Source: Dipylidium caninum (taxonomy: Eukaryota; Platyhelminthes; Cestoda; Cyclophyllidea; Dipylidiidae). Taken from it: a stretch of DNA of 64,000 bases. Positions within the stretch are counted from its first letter, which is position 1. Each line of letters begins with the position of its first letter. Below are positions 27,201-39,200 of the stretch, one piece after another. The position numbers and the translations under genes were made by a program. The notes below the pieces were generated by a model, which saw only the letters and a list, made by a program, of their open reading frames with translations, was not told where the DNA came from and searched no databases. Where the stretch lies: assembly GCA_017562135.1 (NCBI GenBank), contig QEYB01000850.1:372001-436000 (forward strand), written 5' to 3'.

Positions 27201-30200
27201 AAAATCCCGGCTGAAAACCAAGACTCCCTTTATCTCCGCATTTTGCCGGCCTCGATGATTGGCATTCGAATTCCCACGAACAACGGGGCGGTGATGAGGT
27301 CTGACGGATGCGGTAGGCTAGGGTGAAGGGAGGCGGTGCACTAATGGACGTGGACAGCGAAATGCATCTACCTTCATCTGGTAGGAATGTCAGGCAAAAT
27401 AAACTTTACGCATCAGGAATAGAAAATTTGTCTAATGAAATGGGTGGAGTGAAGAAGGCGAGTCTGTTAAAAAAAACCTTGAAATAGGCTTCTGGGGGGT
27501 TGAACAAAGTTTGCCTGGGCTTTAAAGTTACTAATTCCTCAGTAATTGTCGTTGCTAGAGACCAAATAGAACAGAAGGTACTACTGAAATAAGTCGATTT
27601 AACTAGTTCAGTAGTATATGTTGCGCTAAAATTCTCACATTCACTGTCATCGGAGCAGAAGACGAATACCAAAATGAGTGATAATTTTAATAATTAACAA
27701 CTTTAGCTATGGTAAGACTGTTCAGAAACCACAATCTTGTAAATACGTTTAGCCCCAGCGTCTTAAAGCGAGTTTTTCCACGCCCTCCGAGGGACAACCT
27801 CGCATTCCAATTTGGTGATGCCAAACTCAACCATCATAACGGAAGTGTAGTGTGATGGAGGAGAGGTGAACAGGTGGGGACTCATGAGATAAAAAAAGAG
27901 AAGGAAGTATGGCGTACACCTGACATAATTCTAATGCCTATTTGCATAGTCAGACTCCAACCCACCGAAAAGTGACACTAAATTAGAACAAATATATAGA
28001 AACCGATGAATGAGAAGCATGGTACTCTCGCGTCCAGAGACTATCTGCCCTGACAAATAACCTTTGGTTCGTCTACTGATGTAGCGAACATGAATTCACA
28101 AACACCAGGTAGGCCGTCAGCCACCAAATCTGATTTCTTAAGGGAGAAGGGGAACTTGAGGTGCCGATGAAGTAACATTCACACATCTCCCATTTTTACA
28201 GGTTTGAAACTGTGAGTTCAAACAAGTCCATTAAATTGCTAATAGCAAGCAATTAACAAGTCCAAAATAATAAAGAACTAGAATTGAAGCAAAAAATGAC
28301 ATAGAATGCATAAAATGATAGACCTTTTCTTCATAGTAATCGTAATAAAATATATTTGGAACTAGATGGCCGATTAAAAAGATTAAGTAGCATCGTTGAA
28401 GGCATTTTTTGACTTGCCGTCTTCTTCAACTTCCATATTATAAACGAAAAGAGTGAATAAAGCAGCATTACTTTAGTAAAGGAGCCGCAGTTCATGCGTT
28501 CTAGACCGTCTCCTGAGACTGAGAACTTCGAATCCCCCAGTTGGAAACATTATTTGGCATCAAAGCGAGATTTAAATGGTGAGCAGTCCAGAAGATTCTC
28601 CACTATCCGCTCTGTAACTTAGGCAGAGGTAGAAGTCGTCTACTCTGCAGTACAGCGGAGGAACATTGCGGAGCTCCATACAATGTACACTATATGCAAT
28701 CTGCTCGGGCTGAAGCCCTTCATGAGCAACACCACAGACCTGATATTTGCCAAGCGAAGCCGTGGATTGAGGACACGAAAACTCGGAGGCCTAGAGAAAA
28801 AGATCTTCGAGACCTTCGTCTTTGCCAGCCTCTTAATGATGTGGTTCAACCCCTTATGGCCCTAACATTTAGACAAATTGTTTTTCTGCTAAAACGTTAT
28901 TATTCGGCATACTACTGAAAACATGACCTACGGAGTGGGGAAATGAGGCTGTAACACATAAGTCATGTCATCTCTGGTTGACACTGGCATCCTCCAAAGA
29001 GCTCAAGCATGACCCACAAATTCTGGCACACCATTTCGACCAAACGCATATTGTGTGTACCTAATTTGGGCGAATTTTGGGTAGAGAATCCCAATAATCG
29101 ATATAAATTTCAAAAATTAATCGATTTTTTTGAAAGCCAGAATATTACTCACGCAGAGTTGGCAGGTCGTCGACCACTGCGAAAAGGATGACCGGGCTCC
29201 GTGGCCGAAGCAATCGACACGGGGGAAATGGGAGGAGCAGAAACAGGCGGCGAATATGGCACGGTAGATATTGATTGGCGGGTTTCAATTAGGGCTTGGG
29301 TTTGATTGGATGTAGAAAGCAGGCGGGTGGACTGATTTCCTTCGTGGTTATTGGTCGCTTTTGCACTTATCGATGCCCGGTCTATGGATTGGCTGTGGAG
29401 GTCGCTTGTTGGCTGCTATAAAAAGAAATTCTTTGCATAACAGGCGCAAAAATTAATGTTTTCTACCCTAAAGAGTAAAAATATCATGGAATTCTCTCGG
29501 CTTGTCTGAAATTTCAAGCGATCTACTTGATATAAAAGAAACAATGCATCATTTTACCAGGTCATGGTTTTCATTACTCTAACATCTGATTTCATTCAAC
29601 AATGAGAGACAACAGTCCCACCCGTTTGATTGTTATAAGGTGAATAAGGGCGATAGGAGAGATTCTGGTGTAATAAAAACTTTTATTCTCTTAAAATTTA
29701 CAAGCGCAACGTGAAAAGCCTTACTGGCAATTCCTACAACTTTCTCCATGTTGCGATTACATTCTTGTCTTTGTTTGACACTATCATGATTGATAGTCGA
29801 ACATGAACGTTTTTGCCAAGTTAAATTAACTTAAAGCAGGCCCAAATTGAAATTGTATCGGTATACTTAAAATTTCACCAAAATTAATGTACAGCCAACT
29901 TTTGGTCCTTCTAAAGACATTGAAAGCGTAGCCTCCATTCTGGACGATTTTAGATGAAAGGGCCAACATTTTGTCCGAACACGTGCTCTCAACGGACCAG
30001 CGCACAAAAAAATTTACGAACTCACGTGAAGGGACGGCGATAGGGGACGAGGTTTGTCGGGATTGGGACTCCTCGCCACAGTCGACTCGGCATACCGATG
30101 AGCCAAGTAGGTGGAGAGGCTTTGCAACTGTGGCAGTTGAATCGGGGCAGCTGGCACCGCCGGATGAGCGGGTTGGCGGTAAATGCGACGGGCAATTTCG

Positions 30201-33200
30201 TTCAGTGCTTCCTGCGAATCCTGGAGCAAGGGGATAGTAGAGACGCAAAAAAATGATTGGATTTCTACTTTTTTCCCGATGGAAAGCTCTTTCTGAAGGG
30301 CGGATGTCAGTTTTTTTAGGCAAGCAGCGCATTTTTCACTAAGAGGGCTAAAGGACCGTGACGTCACATATATGTGACGTGATTGGTTTACTGGAACAGG
30401 ATGGCTAATAAATGTGCTAAGTCGGTATCTGTTAAATTTCAAGTAATGTGAATTAAAATAAAAAATATGAAAATAAACACAGTGCAGAAAAAGCCTTCTA
30501 CCTTTTAGTTTTGTTTAGAACAACTTTTAGTCAAGGCAACTTAATGACAAATTCAAGACACAATCGTAACAGTAGCCATGACGAAAGTGAAAACTATTTG
30601 CCCATAAATTCATACTGGCCTTTGATCTAACAACTTTAAGAAGGTATTTTTGCTTAATCGTAAACCTATCCAGTGTGGAATGGCCTCCTTACACCACCGT
30701 CAAATCAACCTTCCTTACCTGAGAATAAAAGCTCTCCGAACAGGCCGGTTATGGTCAAAGAAAATAATAACAATAAAAGAGAAATGAAGTTAATCTTATT
30801 GTAAGAATAGGCAAAGTGAAACAGACCACCCTGAGTGGAACAATGTGATGGTATTTGAAACAGAATTTAAAGTTGAAAATAAGACTTCCAATTTAAATAA
30901 AAAAGTTAACGTTAACCCACTTTATTTCGCACATCTCTTTAAATGTTCGGTGGATTTAGTAGAGGAAAAGCTTCTACTCTTCGTATTTTGTCAGTGTTAT
31001 CCTACTCGGACCAGAACAATGTGAATAACTTGGACGTGGAAGGCGCGGGCGGAGAGGAAAAGGCGTCAGGTTCAAAAGAATGAAGGTCTGACATTTTGGA
31101 GTTCAGAAGAGGAGGAGGGGAAAGGGGAAGTTCGAAGGAGGAGGATTTCAGAAGAGGAGGAGGAGGAAAAGGAATTCAGAAGAGGAGGAGGAGTTCAGAG
31201 GAGGGGGAAGATGAGTAAGAGAAATGAGGAGTTTAAAAGAAGAGATAAAGGAGTTTAGAGGAGAAGGAGGAGTTCAAAACAGAAGGAGGAGGAGTTCAAA
31301 AGAAGAGGAGGAAGAGGAAAAGGAGGAAATCAGACGAGGGGTTCAGAAGAAGAGGAGGAGGAGGATAAGGAGTTTAGAAGAGAAGTAGGAGTTCAGAGGA
31401 GGAAAAAGGAGAAGGAGGTGGCTTAAGAGGATGAGGAATTCAGAAGAGGATGTGAAGGAGTTCAGGAGAGGAGGAGGAGGGGGAGCCAAGGAGGAGGAGG
31501 TGGAGGAAGAAAGCAGGAGGGAAGAGGAGAAGAACTGGAAGACAAAAAACCTATGGCATACAAATCCAGACTATCGACATCATTATCCAAATCTGTACGA
31601 CAACTCTTAAAGTCTGGGTCTAAAAATAGACACGAATCTCATATGTAATAGGGCCGATTTCCACCATAAACTAGCGCATTTATTCAAAACTTTCGTGCCA
31701 AATCCACTCTGTAGCATATAGAGAATAGACGTTGGGAGAAATAAAATTTGTTAAGCTGAAATTTAACGCCTTGGCTTTGTTTCACACGTGCACATTCTTA
31801 GTTTCACGTGGAACGTACTTCCGTGTTGGGTGGGGCGGAAGAAAGGGGAAGGGGGAAATTATGGTGAGGCTTAAAAACAAGCAACATATGTTCATTATCC
31901 CTCATGCCACAGTCCGGTGAAAGCCCCTCCTGATCACTTACGTGACCTTCGGAAGTTGTATAAATCATCGAAGTGCGCTGAGGTAGAAATGCAGAAGAGT
32001 GGAGAGCGGATTAAGATCAATCCGCCCGGTTGGAGACTATGAGTGTCATAAATGGATTGAGTGTGTTTTATACCGAATTAGGCATTCATCGGTCTTTTTC
32101 CTCCTTTCCACTTCCCTTCCTCTTCCCCATCCCCTTCCGCTTCCTCTCCATCCTCCAAGCCATTTGCCCCAACGTCCCCTACATCCCAGCCCCACACCCC
32201 ACTCCCCACACCCCCCGCCTCTCCGACATTGTGTTGTCCGGCGATTATCATCCCTTCCTCCGCCTTTGGGCAACAGTTACGCACGGAGTAGCCGCTTAGA
32301 GAAGACAACTGGGGCAGAGGCGTAGGCGTCAGCGAATAACTCGTCCACTTCTTCAGCCTAAACGTTTGGTTGTCGGTGGCAATTGCCGACTGCGCACTCT
32401 TCACACCCAAACTCTTCACTCTATGGTCTGTTGAGAGCGTTTAAGCCATGGGACGGCGAATTTTTCAACACTTCTTTGATCATCTTTTGTCACCTCGCCT
32501 TAAGAGCGCGGAGGCCTCATCCTCTTTCACCTGGTCTAATGGGCCGTTGATAGACGCAGACGAGGTGGTGTAATGCCTGGATGCGCACTCGTGAAGTGGC
32601 CGCGTCTTGACTCGTGTGTCTAAGAGTTCCCACAACTGCCAAACACCCACGACATGCGGTTGTGTGTTTCCCAACGACGGTTTCCCCTTTTTTCTTCCAA
32701 GGCTCCACGGATGGGGCATCTACTCACCACTACCGCCTCATGCCGTCCCCTGTGAAATGCATTTCCGTTTGGAAAATATGAAACGGGTGTCTTGTCCAGT
32801 CCGCGTTCAGATGCGACTGGCAGAGATGACTTGTAACATGCGTTCCATATTGTTATCCACAAGTGCTAAAAGTGTTCTTCTCACTCATGTCGTAGGGTTT
32901 TTTTCGTGATTACATCCCATTATTGCTTTATTTTCTGACAAAACCAATGCACACGAGATCCTACATTCGTCCACTTTCTTGGTAAGAATTCAAATTGACT
33001 CACAGTGCAGACATTCGAGCCACGAGAAACATTAACGAGGCATTCGGCAATGGATGCACTAGTGAGGAAAATGCTCGATGTTGGTTCCCAAAATCTCGTT
33101 GTGGCAATTTGACTGGCGTCAGAGAGCCTCGAGGAAGACCACCGGCCCGTGTGGACGACGAGGAGGAGGGAGGCAGGACTGGGCATTCAAAGCCAGGCAC

Positions 33201-36200
33201 AGAGCAGAACAATTGGCGAGCTGCGGTCAACACTGGGAACTAGACACACGGCTACTGCGACTGTGTTAAAACATCTGGGCGTACAGGAGGTGAAGAGAAG
33301 AGAGCGGGCACTCGTGTGTGCCGACCGTGCGAACAGACGCAAGTGGAGACGATCAAACGACCGCTTCAAGAGCAAGTGCGCATCTTCCTGTTTCCTTCGC
33401 AATACACGCTTGCCGCCGTTTGTGCACCAAATCATCGCACTTCGCATGAAGACTGGCTTCCCCATGACAATCGGGAACGATGAGACAAGTGGGCAGATAA
33501 GAACACATCGCCGGGACACACCTTCAGCCGAACTTCCATTCATTGTCCCTTTTCTGCGACAGAACCAGGCGCAACCAAGCAGTGGAGGAGTCTCAGCGCC
33601 GTGAACTTAATGCCATGCACAGGCAGGCATTTTTGAAGAAAAAGCAGCCAGTATTGCACCAGCGACCGCATGATGAGGCCTCAAATGTTGTTAACAAATT
33701 GACTCCACCGTGGGAAATGCTACCACATCCTCCATATTCACCTGCTGCCTCGTCCACCGACCCCTACGGTCTTCGTAACTTTGAATTATCTTTAAGGGGA
33801 AAAGGTAGCACAACAGCCGAACTGACAGTGTTGACGCCTTTGAATCGTGTCTTCACGCTAAAGTGAAGGTCTTTTGGGAAAGGCACCACCTGCCCAATTG
33901 CTGGTAGTTGTTTTCTCTTTATATGCACCACCCGTTTCATAACCTCCAACCTAACAGTGTCTTCCACCTTTTCGGGCAGGGCCACAACTCGTGGACGTTC
34001 TGAGCGTTCTACGAGGATGTAAGAAGAGGCGGGGGAGAAATGAATGTGAAGCGTACTTAGCGCGGTGATTATTTTGAATTTCAGTTGGCACAAGCCCTCA
34101 GTCCGCTGGTGGAGGACTTCAGTCGGACCTGGATCCGAGGCAAGAGCGCTACCGGATGCGAGAGCGTCTCTCATCCTCCCATCGAAGCCCTGCCTGTTGT
34201 CGATGAGACGAAGGAGGAGAATCTTGCCACACAGGGAATAAGCGCCGCTGCTTCGACTGTCACCTTGGAGAACCCCGTCACTCACCCGAAGATCATGGGA
34301 TAGAGGCAGATACACTGCAGAATGCTGAGTCCATTCGGAGTATTGCTGAGACCTATGTTCTCGATGCCAATGATACTTTGGCGGCGGAGGGCATTCCTCC
34401 AGTTGTCATTTACGACTCAATGGAGAAGCTTCTAATGAAGACGATAGGCGAAACGAATATCATGGAGACATCAAACACGTGTACAATTCCTTATCAAGGC
34501 ACCATGACATCGGGGAGTGGCAGTTCCAATGTGGAGGATGAAGCGGAGCCACTTCAGATATCCGCCGTTTTTGCACCAAATCATCACACTTCTGATAAAG
34601 ACTGGCTTCTCCGTGATAATCGGGAACCATGAGAAAAGTGGGCAGATAAAATGTATCCCCGGGACACATCCCAAGTCGAACTTTTATCCAAAAAATTATG
34701 GTTAACATATGGGGAAGGCCCAAGGAGTAATCAATTATTTATTCCCATAATAAAACTAGGGGAAACCATAACAACGGCGGAATCTCACTGCCGTGAAATT
34801 GATGTCGTTCATGGGGAGAAAAGTTATGAATAAAAACAATCGACGTCGCTCAATCGACCACACGAGGTTTCAACGACTCTTCGCAGTTCAACTTCGCTAT
34901 GGAAGGGAATTTTACCAAATCCTCCATAGTCATCCGCTATTTCACAGAACGATTATTCCCTTCTTAGTAATTATTAATTATTTTTAAGGAAAAAAACGCA
35001 TACAGTAATCAAAATGGCGTTCAAGAGGAATTTAGACCGTTAACTACTGCAAAATAAGGTTTTTTTTAAAAAAAGTGTACATATGATCAGCTCAATCGTT
35101 GGCAGAAAGTCGTAGGCGCCAGTGGAAGTTATTTCGATTGAATATTATAAATAATGTGAAAAATTGTGCCTTTTGTTTTCTACTTAATTTCAACACTCGT
35201 TTCAGAGTTTCCAGACAAATACTCCGAAGTCTGGCGACCACCACCAGCTTCACAGCGGAGCGTGTGGCTGTGAAGGCAGACAACGCTGAGGGAGGTTTTA
35301 TCCACAGACATAAACATCCCAACATCCTCGACTCACCCGCAACAACAATGCCGTGTCCAAACTCGCAGTACTGTGAGTGGAGCGAATTACGGATGGCTGA
35401 TGTCCGGAAAGTGGATAGACAGCGTCTGAATTGCGCTTGACATTTCTGGAACCGTACCGAGCGGAGGGATAGCGATAGTGATGAGTGTGACAGCCAACTC
35501 TGGGTGATCCTCCGCCCTCTCCACATTCAGATTGAATGGAATACCTACTGGCATGGCGTCTCAACTGACTCCACGTCTCCTCCAATGAAGTATTCTCCTG
35601 ATTCCAGGAACGACGTGTAGTGGCCGAATGAGTTCTCTGACTGTTGTGTGGATTTCGCATTTCCAGAGTTTTAGTGGGCTGCACTGAAGTCCTAGTTGCG
35701 GTAGATTTGGGGACAATTTCGGGTTGAAGGAACTCCTCTTTGAATTGTTCAATGAGGGGAGAGGAGGAAGAGGAGGAGGAAGAAGAAGACGTGCAGACAG
35801 ATGTGTTCAGAAAATCATAGGAATCTTGGGCGGAAAAAATTCGACCCTGGGAGATGAGGGAATTGGAAGGGGGTATTTTGAAGGCGATGTTGGCGGCGGT
35901 AGTGGCTGAGGGGGTCGCCGTTGACGGAGGTACACCCGGATGGGGATCGGAGTCAACGACACCGGAGTCGACAGATTGGTAGGGTCGAATGTCCGTCGAC
36001 GTGCTGTCCTTACTTATACTGAGTTGACCTTCAGCTAAACGTCCAAAGAATGAAACCAAATTACTAAAACTTGAACTAAATCGTATATAATGTCAAAAAA
36101 ATTAAAAGTGATAAAAAATTGCCTATTTCGTTACTTTTCTGATATTTCGCATCAAACTTCAGGTTTTTCGTTTTTTTCTTACACTCAAGGTCACGAAACT

Positions 36201-39200
36201 GATTTGTTAATTGATAGGGCAAAAAATTATGGCTTACGGTGAACAAGTGAGTGAAACAAGGTCTTTGTTTGGGCATACGGTCCCATCCCTGTCCTCCCTA
36301 ACACCAGCCCGAGGAGCCAACTGTCACTAAGGCTTCGTGATCTTTTTATGAGGTCCGAACTTGGGGAGCCTTCTTTTGATCAGTCTGCCAGACAAGGGAC
36401 TTCTTGCCCCTTTCCGACGATGGCTGGCCGAGTCTAACTAAATTCTTGTCTCCAATTATTATATTTACGCGGGAAAACGGGTTTAAAATAGACAAGTAAC
36501 CATGGGTCGAATGTTCAGAGATAGGGGAAAATTTACAGTGCTCCGTGGATCCCGCCAACAAGAGGGAACACATCCGTTGTGGATTAAGCTCTTCCACCAT
36601 ATTCTTTTGTTTTTTTGAGTCTAAAATGCAATTTGATTGGAGGGGATAACCAGATTGGTCGGTAAATTTACTTTCAGCTATCTATAATGGAGTTAGGCGC
36701 AAAATATGGAAATGTTGTATTTAAGACGACACTGGCGACAGCTTGCTCGCCGCCTTCTTTTCCCTTCAACCAGATTTATTTCAACACAACCCATAGTAGA
36801 GAGGGTCAGTCATTAAAGGCACGCGAAAGTCCACAGGTAAAGTGATACGGAAGGACATTATTATTAATAAAACAAAATTAGGCGTCTTAAAAATCAACTA
36901 GCTTAATTCTCCTCAACTGAGTACCAGAAAAAAGGGGGAGAGAATAGGCGTCGAGATGGTCCCGACATGGCGCCAATTTTTTGTCAGGTTCTTCAGTTGC
37001 CCTTCGAATTAGACAAAATAAATTCGGGGCGATGGCTGAGGGGCAAGAAGCCTCCGCATTGGCTCCTTAACCCGTGAAATAGGGCTGAACGAGGGGGAGT
37101 GTGAGAAGTCGCATTTTCCCCAAGTACAGTTTAGTCAACCAATGAAAATTTAACTGCTTTTTACCAAATATGTGAAACTTCTCTCCTTCTTGGTCATACT
37201 TGACAGACTCAAATACAATTTTTGGCTTTTTTTCATAAAAAACTACGTTTATCATCTCTTAAAATACCCACACCGCCTTGGATATGGTCATCAAGGCGTA
37301 TTTTTAAATGCACATCCAACCACGCGGGATTAGCAACCTTCCCTCAGAGTGTATTTCCGGCCCCGGGGGCAATAAACCCCTCTCCTGATGTTTGTATACC
37401 TAGTAACAGCCCTGGGGAGAACTCGGGGTATAACAAAAGCGCCGATTGTCTGCTGTGCGCGACACGATTATTGAGCAGTCTATTTCGACACGGATGACCT
37501 TGAACGACTACCAATGAGAACGAGATTAGGAGAAAATTCAAAATGTGTGACTAACAACTGGTTGGTAGGGTAAAAAAGGTGAAGCAAGTTTCTAAATAAT
37601 GACTTAAAAGGAAAGTTGTAAGGTATTCTTATCATGATTTACTAAAAAACCTACTTGTCTTAGTATCCATGGGCTTCGTGAATGCCGGTGCCCAGGGTTT
37701 CTCACCACGTGATCGCGGCTGCGGTTTTTTGGATGCATCTTGCTTTTCTGACCAACAAGGAGTTTTTGTCAAGTACTCCGGTATAGTAGAAGCCTCATGG
37801 CGCCTTGAACTTCCGAGGAGGATGCCACCACTCCCGTTAGGCTTCGTCTCCACATCCTAAAATCAGAGAGCAAAGCCTTGTCAAACATTCCACAATCTCG
37901 GCACGTAATAACATTCAGTTGCCACTGCATACAGGAGGATAATCAAGCTAAAGCGCTCGGTTATAAATATACACGGTGTTGCAGGAATTATCTGACTGTT
38001 TCCAAGCTCCATGCATTATAGTATTTCCGAGATAACGGACAGCCGGCGTACATTACAATCTTTCCAAAACAATTTCAAATAAGTGCCTTCTTAAGGGCTT
38101 AATGATGGCTGTCGTAGGGCTTCGGTGGAGTAGGCGGGAAAGGGAGTGAATATAGGTTTCCATGCACGGAATAACGGTGGTGAATGTCAGTAATACACGA
38201 GACTACTATGTGGATCGAGGCGTAAGAGACGAAAGCAGGGGAAGGGTACAAAGATCCCATTTACTACATTTTTAGCCCAGTCGATGCAGGCATTCGCATT
38301 TAGTAAATTTATTCGAAGGTCCGGCTCCTCTCTAACAAGTGAATAGGCCATTATTTCAACTGGCAAGAGTGTAACATTTTCAGAAACGGTAAATTTTAAG
38401 CGCAAATCAGTCTGCGAAAGTTTGATTTCTTAGGGGGGTGGTGGAGTAATTTCACACTAGTCTCGAAATACGCAACTGTTTCAGGAAGTGCTTTGTGTTG
38501 GACCTTCTATCTACTAACAAATGCGCAAGTTGTCAAACGATTAAGGCGGAAAGGAAATGGGTAGACACGCCATACGGCTTTTGTGTCGAGAATTGTTGTA
38601 AACACATAGCTAATTTTAACCCTCTCGATGATACTATTTAAAGTTATTTGAGGTGAGGCAAGGCAAAGCTCGGAAGGTCAGAGATACCGTGGAAGGCTAA
38701 ACATTTGTTAAATGAGGGATGCATGATAGGAGAAACCTAAATTTGTCCTGTTATCTTCTCATTTGACGAGATAACGGAGTGTAGGGGGCATCTATTCACA
38801 GGATTGACCACATACACAGAACTACATGCGAGATGTAGCCAAAGTGGGATTTTGCATGGACAAATCTTACAAATTTTTTATCAGTGGTATTTTCTTGGGG
38901 AATTCAATTACTTTAGGATCCTCTAAATCTGATCAAATAAACCACCTTTCAAGGGACAAGATTCACGGCCTCATCTAACTCGTTTTAGATTCTCGTATTA
39001 TAGATCTTTATTGGAACGAAAGGGATATTAAAGCCGTTCTATTAACGCCCTTCACCTAAATCCTAAAATTCTACCAATGGTCTCCACCACAACCATAAGT
39101 CCGGAATAAAACACGAGTCAGAGTAAATTGTCCAGATAAGAGTATTATTTACACAATCAACAAATTTTTCACATGGTTAGTGTTTGCCAGCATTCCGTAA

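Larger units (their letters stand above)
32047..34563 (+). repeat. Left arm of a 2.5-kb inverted duplication
   Basis: Read on the plus strand this arm matches the reverse complement of 42727-40280. Examples are GGATTGAGTG...GGCATT...CGGTCTTTTTCCTCC near 32055-32105 (partner near 42720-42670), AACAGTTACGCACGG at 32271 (partner 42541-42556) and CCACAACTCGTGGACGTTCT near 33981 (partner 40850-40870). By eye it is roughly 90-95% alike, with small indels. It carries a mariner copy and an exon copy. It lies in the intron between exons 10 and 11. Confidence 0.9.

Noticed and set aside
28683..28918. Plus-strand frame QHHRPDICQAKPWIEDTKT, protein-like
   Set aside because: It is short, overlaps other open frames, and has no recognisable family, flanking repeats or splice sites. 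It is left unannotated.
33764..34315. 183-codon minus-strand open frame, the second longest uninterrupted frame in the window
   Set aside because: It lies antisense to the exon-9 copy and mariner tail in the left arm, and the equivalent frame is not kept on the right arm. It is a shadow of duplicated coding sequence.
35205..35285. Possible exon after exon 10 (ATRSAVKLVVVARLRSIC)
   Set aside because: The acceptor is good, but its phase does not fit exon 10's strong donor and no suitable donor follows.
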